Below are positions 1 through 5,831 of a stretch of 7,957 nt of DNA, one piece after another. Position 1 is the first letter of the stretch. Every line of letters starts with the position of its first letter. Under the pieces are notes generated by a model. It saw only the letters and a program-made list of their open reading frames with translations, ran no database searches and was not told the origin of the DNA. The stretch spans positions 1 to 7,957 of the forward strand of contig JALSIO010000800.1 of assembly GCA_026989995.1 (NCBI GenBank), written 5' to 3'. Both the position numbers and the translations under genes were made by a program. The DNA is from Myxococcales bacterium (lineage in GTDB: Bacteria; Myxococcota_A; UBA9160; JALSIO01).

Positions 1-873
1 GGCGGCGATCTCGTCCTCGGCCTGGAAGGTCTTCACGCCGAAGTGACGAAACCGCGCCAGCTCGTGGAGGATGTCGCTGGCTGGCGTGATCGGATAGGCG
101 CCGAGCAGGACCGGGGCGTCGAGGAGTTCGCCGGCGGCGAGGATGCCCCAGGCGAGCGCGGTGTTTCCGGTGATGTTCCGGTAGCGGCCGGGCTCGATCT
201 TGGCGGGCGGCACCACGAAGTGGACCGGGAAGAGCTCGGTGGTCTCCCCGAAGTGGGTACCGGCGAGGAGCACGCGGCGGTTGGCTTCCCGGATCGGATC
301 GCGGAAGCGCTGGTCGAGCCAGCGCAGCGTGGGCTCGAGGGGGCGGCTGTAGAGCCAGTACATGAGCCCGAGCGCGAAGAAGTTCTTGCAGCGGTCCATC
401 TCCCGCTGGCTGAGCCCGAGGTCCTGGAGGGCCTCGCGCGTCATGCGGGTGATCGGGACCTCCACCACGCGATACCGCTCACGGAGCTCCGGCAGGGGGT
501 CGCCGGTGTAGCCGGCGCGCTCCAGGTTGCGGGTGGTGAACGCGTCCCGGTTCACCACCAGCAGGCCGCCGGGGCGCAGGTCCCGGATGTTGGCGCGGAG
601 CGCGGCGGGATTGAGTGCGACGAGGACGTCCGGCTGGTCGGCCGGGGTTCGGATCTCCCGCGAGGCGAAGTGGATCTGGAATCCCGAGACGCCGGCCAGG
701 GTTCCCGCTGGGGCCCGGATTTCGGCCGGGAAGTCCGGGAAGGTGGCGAGGTCGTTTCCCGCCAGCGCCGTGGACTCGGTGAACTTGGTGCCGGTGAGCT
801 GGATCCCGTCGCCCGAGTCGCCCGCGAAGCGGATTGCGACGTCGTCGACCTCCTCGATCGGCTTTTCACCCAC
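1..873 (-). CDS. korA: 2-oxoacid (probably 2-oxoglutarate):ferredoxin oxidoreductase, fused gamma/alpha subunit, N-terminal part
   Basis: The gene reads right to left and is open to the left edge, giving the first 291 residues of a protein that is usually about 600 residues long. KorA with KorB decarboxylates 2-oxoglutarate to succinyl-CoA using thiamine diphosphate and passes the electrons to ferredoxin, in the cytoplasm. Visible are the N-terminal gamma domain (IRFAGDSGDGIQLTG near residue 13, then PDFPAEIRAPAGTLAGVSGFQ and DVLVALNPAAL) and, after a linker, the start of the alpha (pyrimidine-binding) domain with GNTALAWG and GAYPITPASDIL near the window edge. The gamma-alpha order in one chain is that of actinobacterial and myxobacterial KorA. 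The GTG at 873 is chosen because it lies just before the conserved gamma domain and has a GGAG ten bases upstream. korB is expected next, outside the window. Other 2-oxoacids are possible substrates, since the specificity residues cannot be judged here. Confidence 0.93.
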   Translation of the reverse strand, partial: MGEKPIEEVDDVAIRFAGDSGDGIQLTGTKFTESTALAGNDLATFPDFPAEIRAPAGTLAGVSGFQIHFASREIRTPADQPDVLVALNPAALRANIRDLRPGGLLVVNRDAFTTRNLERAGYTGDPLPELRERYRVVEVPITRMTREALQDLGLSQREMDRCKNFFALGLMYWLYSRPLEPTLRWLDQRFRDPIREANRRVLLAGTHFGETTELFPVHFVVPPAKIEPGRYRNITGNTALAWGILAAGELLDAPVLLGAYPITPASDILHELARFRHFGVKTFQAEDEIAA

Positions 874-913
874 GTGGGTCGTTCTCCGCGGGGGGCGCCC
901 GTTCCGACCGGGT

Positions 914-942
914 AGTCTACCGGCCCCCGGGCCCGTGGAAAG
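914..942 (-). promoter_or_regulatory. candidate promoter for korA
   Basis: On the minus strand TAGACT (919-914) resembles a -10 box, with a poor -35 (CTTTCC, 942-937) at a 17-base spacing. It would give an untranslated leader of about 34 bases before the GTG at 873. The -10 lies inside a small palindrome, GGTAGTCTACC (911-921), which could be an operator or chance. The support is the position and the -10 alone. Confidence 0.35.
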
Positions 943-948
943 CCCGGG
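926..948. repeat. 7-bp inverted repeat in the divergent korA/TPR intergenic region
   Basis: CCCGGGC (926-932) and GCCCGGG (942-948) are perfect inverted copies around a 9-base loop. The repeat overlaps the candidate korA -35 region, so it could be an operator. In sequence this rich in G and C, short repeats of this kind also arise by chance. The rest of 874-1115 shows no gene and no clear plus-strand promoter. Confidence 0.3.
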
Positions 949-1115
949 ATCGCGGCCTCGCCGGGGCCGGAGGGGGCGGCGGGGCGGCCTCAAGCCGGCC
1001 CCCTTCTCGGCCGATACCCCGAGAGGCGAGCCGGCAGAACCCAAAGGCGCCCCGGCCCGGCCCCATCCGGCGGGCCGGCCCGGTGCGGTTTGGGCGCTCG
1101 CGCAGGGAGGGGACG

Positions 1116-1910
1116 ATGCTCGGACTGCACCGCGGAGCAACGAGGCTTGGAGGGCTCGCCGCGGGCCTCATCGCGGCGGCCGCCCTCGGTTGTGCCACGC
1201 CGGGGGGGCCGGCCCCGGAGCAGGACCCGGCCCGGCGGGCCCGCGTGCACTACGACCTCGGCGTCGACCACCTCCGATCGGGCCGCCCGGAGATGGCGAT
1301 CGTCGAGCTCGAGCGGGCGCTCGCCCTCCGGCCGGGGGACGCCTGGACCCATGTCGCCCTCGCCGAGGCCTACCGCCAGAAGGAGCACCGCGGCAAGGCG
1401 GAGCAGCACCTTCGCGAGGCGCTTCGGATCGCGCCCGGCCACCAGCCGGCCCGGCTCAACCTCTCGGCGCTCTACATCGAGATGAACCGCTTCGAGGAGG
1501 CCATCGCCGAGGCCGAGCGCCTCGTGGCGGATCCGACCTTCCCCGCCCCCTGGCGGGCGCTGACCAACCTGGGCTGGGCCCAGTTCAAGCTCGGCCGTCT
1601 GGCAGAGGCCCGCACCACGTTCCAGCGCGCCCTGGACCGCAACCCGCAGTACTGGCCCGCGCTCCTCGATCTCGGCATCCTCGAGAGCGATGCGGGCAAC
1701 CGCATGCGGGCGCTCGAGCTCTTCCGGCAGGTGGTCGAGATCTCGACGGTGCCGAGTGCCCGGGCGGAGGCGAACTACCGCATCGCCGAGGTCTTCATCG
1801 CCCTCGGCAATCGGGAGCGTGCGATCCCGCACCTGAGCGCGGCTGCGGAGCAGCTGCCGGAGAGCGAGTGGGGTCGGAAGTCCGAGGCCTACCTCGAGAT
1901 CCTTCGCTAG
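1116..1910 (+). CDS. TPR-repeat lipoprotein, PilF/PilW-like
   Basis: A 264-residue protein with a lipoprotein signal: a hydrophobic stretch (residues 11-24) ends in a lipobox-like ALGC with Cys26 as the likely lipidated residue, so it is probably anchored in the outer or inner membrane facing the periplasm. From about residue 42 to the end it is built of about six tetratricopeptide repeats (for example YDLGVDHLRSGRPEMAIVEL and LTNLGWAQFKLGRLAEA), which form a superhelical scaffold for protein binding. PilF/PilW proteins of this form act as pilotins for type IV pilus secretins; the size, lipobox and adjacent RodZ-like gene fit, since Pseudomonas carries pilF next to rodZ. Many other TPR lipoproteins look alike, so the pilus role is an inference. 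The ATG at 1116 is preceded by a strong GGGAGGGG and begins exactly at the signal peptide; in-frame codons upstream give a proline/arginine-rich stretch unlike protein. Confidence 0.88.
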   Translation: MLGLHRGATRLGGLAAGLIAAAALGCATPGGPAPEQDPARRARVHYDLGVDHLRSGRPEMAIVELERALALRPGDAWTHVALAEAYRQKEHRGKAEQHLREALRIAPGHQPARLNLSALYIEMNRFEEAIAEAERLVADPTFPAPWRALTNLGWAQFKLGRLAEARTTFQRALDRNPQYWPALLDLGILESDAGNRMRALELFRQVVEISTVPSARAEANYRIAEVFIALGNRERAIPHLSAAAEQLPESEWGRKSEAYLEILR

Positions 1911-2431
1911 GGGCGGCCCCCCCCGCCTCCCCCGGCCCCGACCCGGGGCGGGCCGGGGCCCGATCCGTCGGTGCCTGGCTGAAGCGCCAGCGGGAGCTCC
2001 GGGGAATCTCCCTGGACGAGCTCGCCGCCCGGACCCGGATCCCCCGCCGGTCCCTGGAGAGGCTCGAGGCCGGCTGCCACGACGCGCTCGCCGACGGCTT
2101 CGCGCGGGGCTTCGTCCGGACCGTGGGCGAGGCGCTCGGGCTCGATCCCGACGAGGCCGTGGTCCTCGGGCTCGGCGAGCCGGTCGGTGGAGCGGTCGGC
2201 CGGGGGGCCCGGCTCGCCCTTCCGCCGCGGGTCCTGGCCGCCCTCGCGGCACTCGTCGGGCTGGCGCTGCTCGGAGTCGCGTGGCCGGACCTCCTCCCGG
2301 CGGGCTGGACCGGCCGGCCCGATCCGGCCGCGGAGGTGGTCCGCAGGCGGGATGTCGTCCGCGAGATCGCGGCGGAGCAGGGCATTCCGCTCGCCGAGCC
2401 CCGCGGGCGCCCGGGTGGGGAGGCCCCGTAA
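1868..2431 (+). CDS. RodZ-like membrane protein with N-terminal helix-turn-helix
   Basis: A 187-residue protein as called. A helix-turn-helix domain of the RodZ type (HTH_25/XRE-like) spans about residues 33-95, with SVGAWLKRQRELRGISLDEL and ARTRIPRRSLERLEAG. One transmembrane segment follows at about 121-143, then a 44-residue tail. In RodZ the HTH domain sits in the cytoplasm and binds MreB, linking it to the cell-wall elongation machinery. Here the periplasmic tail is short and lacks room for the usual C-terminal beta domain (DUF4115). The start is uncertain. The HTH domain needs a start upstream of 1964, and the only standard in-frame codon in the right place is GTG 1868, with GGAG five bases before it. 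It lies inside the TPR gene (43-base overlap, which suggests translational coupling) and gives a proline-rich 32-residue extension. CTG 1979 would cut into the domain. Confidence 0.75.
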   Translation: MGSEVRGLPRDPSLGAAPPASPGPDPGRAGARSVGAWLKRQRELRGISLDELAARTRIPRRSLERLEAGCHDALADGFARGFVRTVGEALGLDPDEAVVLGLGEPVGGAVGRGARLALPPRVLAALAALVGLALLGVAWPDLLPAGWTGRPDPAAEVVRRRDVVREIAAEQGIPLAEPRGRPGGEAP

Positions 2432-2464
2432 GAGGGCGGCTGCCCCGCTGCGCCCACGGGCGGC

Positions 2465-2470
2465 TATGGT
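2465..2470 (+). promoter_or_regulatory. -10-like box for a possible leaderless recO transcript
   Basis: TATGGT ends exactly six bases before the GTG start of recO. A transcript initiated at the normal distance would begin at or next to the start codon, so recO may be leaderless; there is no Shine-Dalgarno sequence in the gap. The first kinase-like codon at 7742 has the same layout (TATGCT, six bases, ATG). No -35 box is evident. Confidence 0.4.
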
Positions 2471-2476
2471 CCGGCC

Positions 2477-3271
2477 GTGGTCCCGGAACCCTTCGTCACC
2501 GAGGCGCTGGTGCTGCGCATCATCGACCTCGGCGAGTCCGACCGCGTCGTCCACCTGCTCACGCCCTCCCACGGCCGGGTGCCTGCCATCGCCAAGGGGG
2601 CGCGTCGGAGCCGCCGGCGCTTTCCCGGGACCCTCGATCTGGCCAACCGGCTCCGCGTCCGGATCCGCCCCCCGCGCCGCGGCGGGCTGGCCCACCTGGA
2701 GCAGGCCGTGCTCCTCGATCCCCACGCGGGCTTGCGGCACGAACTCGGGCGCTTCGCCCTCGCCGGCTTCCTGCTCGAGCTGCTCGGGCGCCTCGCGCCG
2801 GAGGGGGCGGCGCCGGCGGACGCGCGCCGTCTCTACGACTTCGCCACCGGCTCCCTGGCCCTGCTCGCGCGCGCGGCGCCCCGGGCGGGGCTCCGGGCGG
2901 TGCTCGAGCTCCACGGACTCGATGCGCTCGGACTGCGTCCCGAGCTCGGTGGCTGCGTTCGCTGCGAGCGCAGGCTCCCCCCGGCGGCCGGGCGGGTGCG
3001 CTTCCACCTCGGCGAGGGCGGGCCGGTGTGCTCGCGGTGCATCCGGCCGGGGGATCGCACCGAGCCGGTGGAGGCCGCGACGCTCCGGGCGCTCGCCCGC
3101 GGCCTCGAGCTCGATCTCGCGGATCTCGACCGGCTGGAGCTCCCCGCTCCGACGGAGGCCGAGGCGTGCCGCCTGCTCCGCCTCCTGCTCCGCTTCCACC
3201 TCGGCCTCGAACTCCGAAGCGAGCGATTCCTCGACGAAATCGGTGCTTCCGGGGGATCGCCGGCTGCTTGA
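2477..3271 (+). CDS. recO: DNA repair protein RecO
   Basis: A 264-residue protein close to the usual RecO length (about 240-260). RecO, with RecR and often RecF, helps load RecA onto SSB-coated single-stranded DNA and anneals complementary strands during recombinational repair. The N-terminal OB-fold is seen as TEALVLRIIDLGESDRVVHL followed by the conserved GRVPAIAKGARRSRRRF. The central and C-terminal part is helical and contains a complete zinc-binding set: Cys160, Cys163, Cys185 and Cys188 in two CxxC knuckles. The start is GTG 2477, just ahead of the OB-fold; the nearby ATG at 2466 is in another frame. The gene lies 45 bases after the RodZ-like gene and directly before glyS. A recO-glycyl-tRNA synthetase neighbourhood is common in delta-type proteobacteria. 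The last bases of the gene double as the -35 box of the glyS promoter. Confidence 0.94.
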   Translation: MVPEPFVTEALVLRIIDLGESDRVVHLLTPSHGRVPAIAKGARRSRRRFPGTLDLANRLRVRIRPPRRGGLAHLEQAVLLDPHAGLRHELGRFALAGFLLELLGRLAPEGAAPADARRLYDFATGSLALLARAAPRAGLRAVLELHGLDALGLRPELGGCVRCERRLPPAAGRVRFHLGEGGPVCSRCIRPGDRTEPVEAATLRALARGLELDLADLDRLELPAPTEAEACRLLRLLLRFHLGLELRSERFLDEIGASGGSPAA

Positions 3272-3296
3272 CACCCCCGGGCCCTGGGGGGATACT
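3268..3296 (+). promoter_or_regulatory. sigma-70 type promoter for glyS
   Basis: A perfect -35 hexamer, TTGACA (3268-3273), is followed at exactly 17 bases by GATACT (3291-3296; four of six match TATAAT, including the key A and T). Transcription would start near 3303, leaving a leader of about 24 bases that includes the AGGGGA ribosome-binding site before the ATG at 3327. The -35 overlaps the TGA stop codon of recO, so glyS can be expressed independently of the upstream genes. Confidence 0.72.
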
Positions 3297-3326
3297 CGCG
3301 CCCCCTTTTCGCGACAGGGGAAGACG

Positions 3327-4679
3327 ATGTCCGTGGAGACCGCCGAAGCTCCCGCCGCCTCCGCGCGGGTTCGCATGGAGGACATCGTCTCCCTCTGCGC
3401 GCGGCGGGGCTTCGTGTTCCAGTCGAGCGAGATCTACGGGGGGATCAACGGCTTCTGGGACTACGGCCCCCTCGGCGTCGAGCTCAAGCAGAACCTCAAG
3501 TCGCTCTGGTGGCAGAGGGTGGTGCGCGCGCGGGCCGACGTGGTGGGGATGGACGGTTCGATCATCGGCCATCCGCGCACCTGGGAGGCCTCGGGGCACG
3601 TCGAGCACTTCAGCGACCCGATGGTCGACTGCCGGGCCTGCAAGCGCCGCTTCCGGGCGGACCAGCTCGACGACGCCGGTCCCTGCCCGGCACGGGAGGG
3701 GAGCTCGGAGCACGACTTCACCCCGGCGCGGAGCTTCAACCTGATGCTCCGCACGTTCATCGGCGCCTCCGAGGACGCGGCCTCGGTGGCCTATCTCCGG
3801 CCGGAGACCTGCCAGGCGATCTTCACCGACTTCAAGCGGGTGCGGGAGGTCTCCCGTCAGCGAATCCCCTTCGGGATCGCGCAGATCGGCAAGGCCTTCC
3901 GCAACGAGATCAACCCCCGCAACTTCACCTTCCGATCCCGTGAGTTCGAGCAGGCCGAGCTCGAGTTCTTCGTCCATCCCTCGGAGCGGGATCGGTGGTT
4001 CGAGCACTGGATCGAGGAGCGGACCCGCTTCCACCGGGAGCTCGGCTTTGACGAGGGGGTCCTTCGGGTTCGGCCCCATGCGCCCGAGGAGCTCGCCCAC
4101 TACGCCCGGGCGGCCTCCGATCTCGAGTTCCTCTTCCCCTTCGGCTGGCAGGAGATCGAGGGCATCCACGACCGCGGCGACTGGGATCTCCGGCGGCACT
4201 CGGAGTTTTCGGGGAAGGATCTCTCGGTCTTCGACGACCGCCGCGGCGAGCACTTTCTCCCCGTCGTGATCGAGACCTCGGTGGGCATCGACCGCACCTG
4301 CCTTGCGCTGCTCTGCAACGCCTACTGCGTGGAGGAGCTCGAGGGCGGCGAGACGCGGACCGTGCTCCGCCTCCCGGCAGCGCTCGCCCCCGTACAGGTC
4401 GCGGTGCTGCCGCTCTCGAAGAAGCTCGCCGAACCCGCCCGCCGGATCGACTCCGAGCTGCGCCGCCGCTTCCACGTCGCCTGGGACGAGGCGGGGAACA
4501 TCGGCCGCCGCTACCGGCGACAGGACGAGATCGGCACGCCCTTCTGCGTGACCTTCGACTTCGATTCGGAGGGCGATGGACGGGTCACCATCCGCGAGCG
4601 GGACACCATGGAGCAGGAGCGCGTGCCGATCGAGGGGGTCGCCTCCTGGCTCGCCGAGCGGCTGGAACCGCGCCCTTGA
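3327..4679 (+). CDS. glyS: glycyl-tRNA synthetase, dimeric (class IIa) type
   Basis: A 450-residue cytoplasmic enzyme that charges tRNA-Gly with glycine using ATP. The length and motifs are those of the single-chain homodimeric GlyRS, not the two-subunit GlyQ/GlyS enzyme. The N-terminus has the diagnostic CARRGFVFQSSEIYGGINGF and WDYGPLG. Class II motif 2 is at 191-199 (FRNEINPRN). Motif 3 is at about 316-323 (ETSVGIDR), with Arg323 for ATP. The glycine-pocket region is HDRGDWDLRRHSEFSGKDL. The C-terminal anticodon-binding domain runs from about 345 (PVQVAVLPL; RYRRQDEIGTPFCVTFDFD). The insertion at about 102-123 keeps Cys102, Cys105 and Cys120, but the usual fourth cysteine of the zinc site is absent (CPAR where CPxC is common). 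The ATG at 3327 has AGGGGA five bases upstream. The stop overlaps the TTG start of the next gene. Confidence 0.96.
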   Translation: MSVETAEAPAASARVRMEDIVSLCARRGFVFQSSEIYGGINGFWDYGPLGVELKQNLKSLWWQRVVRARADVVGMDGSIIGHPRTWEASGHVEHFSDPMVDCRACKRRFRADQLDDAGPCPAREGSSEHDFTPARSFNLMLRTFIGASEDAASVAYLRPETCQAIFTDFKRVREVSRQRIPFGIAQIGKAFRNEINPRNFTFRSREFEQAELEFFVHPSERDRWFEHWIEERTRFHRELGFDEGVLRVRPHAPEELAHYARAASDLEFLFPFGWQEIEGIHDRGDWDLRRHSEFSGKDLSVFDDRRGEHFLPVVIETSVGIDRTCLALLCNAYCVEELEGGETRTVLRLPAALAPVQVAVLPLSKKLAEPARRIDSELRRRFHVAWDEAGNIGRRYRRQDEIGTPFCVTFDFDSEGDGRVTIRERDTMEQERVPIEGVASWLAERLEPRP

Positions 4680-5269
4680 GCGGACCGCGCGCGGCCCCGG
4701 TCCTCGGCCTCGCCGTCGCCATCGCAGTCGGCGGTTGCGGGCTGTTCGGAGGCTCCGGTGGCGGCGAGCCCCCGGGCGGGCGGGCGGCTGCGGGGGCCGA
4801 GGACGACGGTTTCTTCCAGCTTCCCCGGCTGCGGTGGCCCGGCCTCGGGGGCGGGGAGGGGCTCCGCGGGGATCCCGCCTTCGGCGTGCAGGTGGTCGAG
4901 GCGCCGGAGATCCAGGCCTTCTTCGAGCGCGCGGCGCGCTTCTACAGCCAGCTCACCCTTCGGCGCTTCAACAGCTACGCCACCTACCGCGATCCCCGGC
5001 TGCGGGAGTTCTTCCGCTCCGAACAGGCCTTCTCCGACTACTACGCGGATCTCGCCCAGGACCTCGCGGACGCCCACTTCGAGCAGCGCCGGCCGGTCTA
5101 CACGGAAGTCGTCGACGTGGCCCTCGAGGCGCCGGGCGTGGCGGTGGTGACCGTGGTGATCCGGGGAGACAACGGCCAGCCGCTGCGATGGTGGGACACG
5201 GTCCTCGAACGCCGCGACCGCTGGGAGCGGATCGACGGCGAGTGGTGGCTGGTCCCCCGGAAGGTCTGA
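4676..5269 (+). CDS. small lipoprotein of unknown function, possibly NTF2-like fold
   Basis: A 197-residue protein. A hydrophobic signal (residues 8-18) ends in the lipobox VGGC, making Cys21 the likely lipidated residue and placing the protein in the cell envelope. After a glycine-rich linker (about 22-40), residues 75-197 look like one compact domain, with alternating helices (FFERAARFYSQLTLRRFNSY, FFRSEQAFSDYYADL) and strands ending in WERIDGEWWLVP. That ending is typical of NTF2-like or SnoaL-like domains, but this is inferred from pattern and no family was recognised. The start is TTG 4676, whose last two bases and the next A form the glyS stop (TTGA). No better in-frame start precedes the signal peptide, and the ribosome-binding site is weak, so it is probably translated by coupling to glyS. 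It may be co-transcribed with glyS without being functionally related. Confidence 0.78.
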   Translation: MSGPRAAPVLGLAVAIAVGGCGLFGGSGGGEPPGGRAAAGAEDDGFFQLPRLRWPGLGGGEGLRGDPAFGVQVVEAPEIQAFFERAARFYSQLTLRRFNSYATYRDPRLREFFRSEQAFSDYYADLAQDLADAHFEQRRPVYTEVVDVALEAPGVAVVTVVIRGDNGQPLRWWDTVLERRDRWERIDGEWWLVPRKV

Positions 5270-5477
5270 GCGGCCCCCGACGGGTGACGCGGAGCGGCGC
5301 CCGCCGCCGAATCGCGGCGCCCCGGGGACCTGCGGCGGAGCCGCGCCGCTCCGGCAGCAGACGCGCGGGCGGGCGCGGGCCTCGGGGCCGTCGCAGCCCG
5401 CCCGCCCGGCCTTCCCGGCGGCCTCCGGGCAAGCCACGAGGCCGCCTGGGGGCGTTCCCGCCGGGCCCCGCGGCGCC
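5270..5477. other. non-coding stretch after the lipoprotein gene
   Basis: About 200 bases of extremely GC-rich sequence. Reading frames across it on both strands are arginine/proline/glycine-rich and show no protein-like segment. Several short GC hairpins can be drawn (for example CGGAGC pairing with GCTCCG at 5336-5353), but none is followed by a T-tract, so no terminator can be called with confidence. Confidence 0.5.
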
Positions 5478-5520
5478 CGGGTGAAGCCCCGGCCACAGAA
5501 ACGGAAGGTCGCTTCACCCG
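5478..5520. repeat. 10-bp perfect inverted repeat, candidate activator site
   Basis: CGGGTGAAGC (5478-5487) and GCTTCACCCG (5511-5520) are exact reverse complements separated by 23 bases. The half-site centres are 33 bases apart, about three helical turns, so both face the same side of DNA. The centre (5499) is about 145 bases upstream of the inferred sigma-54 transcription start, a typical enhancer distance. The alternative is a stem-loop in the tail of the glyS/lipoprotein transcript, but the 23-base loop and lack of a T-tract argue against an intrinsic terminator. Confidence 0.55.
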
Positions 5521-5526
5521 CCATGA

Positions 5527-5543
5527 GTGGGAAGGAATCCCAC
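5527..5543. repeat. short palindrome, second candidate activator site
   Basis: GTGGGA (5527-5532) and TCCCAC (5538-5543) pair perfectly around AGGAA. The centre (5535) lies about 109 bases upstream of the inferred sigma-54 start, and the site follows directly after the 10-bp repeat. It sits in a locally less GC-rich stretch (about 5495-5575), unlike its surroundings. The role as an enhancer-binding-protein site is inferred from placement. Confidence 0.45.
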
Positions 5544-5617
5544 GCGGAACCCCCCGAATGCGACAAAAAGGCAGCAGGCGCGCGCACCTGGCCCGTGAGC
5601 TGCCCGCTGTCCGGCCA

Positions 5618-5633
5618 TGGCACGCGCTTTGCT
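5618..5633 (+). promoter_or_regulatory. sigma-54 (RpoN) -24/-12 promoter
   Basis: TGGCACG (5618-5624), four bases, then TTGCT (5629-5633) matches the published sigma-54 consensus TGGCACG-N4-TTGCW at every fixed position, with the obligatory GG and GC separated by exactly ten bases. Transcription would start near 5644. Sigma-54 holoenzyme needs an AAA+ enhancer-binding activator; none is encoded in this window, but two inverted repeats lie upstream at suitable distance. The next gene downstream on this strand is the first ECF sigma gene, with a leader of about 190 bases. Confidence 0.82.
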
Positions 5634-5733
5634 CGGTGGGGGTGCGGGACCGAGATCCCATGGACGTGAGAAGCCCAAGCCGAAGCCGGGAGGATCGACA
5701 CACGCCGCGCCGCAGGGGAGGGGGACGCCAGGC

Positions 5734-5795
5734 CCCGGTCTCCATGCCACCGGGACCCCCGGGGCCGCGGCTGCGCAGCCGGGTTCGCACCCCGG
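5734..5795 (+). other. hairpin-rich leader of the first ECF sigma gene
   Basis: Within the 190-base leader three hairpins follow one another: CCCGGT/ACCGGG (5734-5739 with 5749-5754), CGGCT/AGCCG on a GCGC loop (5768-5781) and CCGGG/CCCGG on a 7-base loop (5779-5783 with 5791-5795). The last two overlap and cannot form together, and 5750-5762 offers a further competing stem. I recognise no riboswitch class. High GC content alone could give this much pairing, so a regulatory role is only a possibility. Confidence 0.25.
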
Positions 5796-5831
5796 GGTCG
5801 ATCTCACGGCGATGCCGCAGGAGCCGTCACC

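Noticed and set aside
1907..3385. Long minus-strand frame opposite the RodZ-like and recO genes
   Set aside because: Antisense shadow of two well-supported genes; low-complexity composition and no domain.
5336..5353. Hairpin after the lipoprotein gene as an intrinsic terminator
   Set aside because: Six-bp stem with no T-tract in a region where many equivalent GC stems can be drawn.
5546..5570. GGAACC as the -35 of an ECF self-promoter
   Set aside because: No CGT-type -10 is found at 16-17 bases downstream, and the sigma-54 element just after it is a far better promoter.
5481..5669. 62-codon plus-strand frame in the long intergenic region
   Set aside because: It crosses both inverted repeats and the sigma-54 promoter, has no ribosome-binding site and no protein-like segment.
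4511..5701. Long minus-strand frame opposite the lipoprotein and intergenic region
   Set aside because: The product is rich in arginine, proline, glycine and alanine, as expected from the antisense of high-GC coding sequence, and shows no motif.
5779..5795. tRNA T-arm-like hairpin (CCGGG, TTCGCAC loop, CCCGG)
   Set aside because: The loop lacks the conserved A at its fifth position, and no acceptor stem, D-arm or anticodon arm could be drawn around it.
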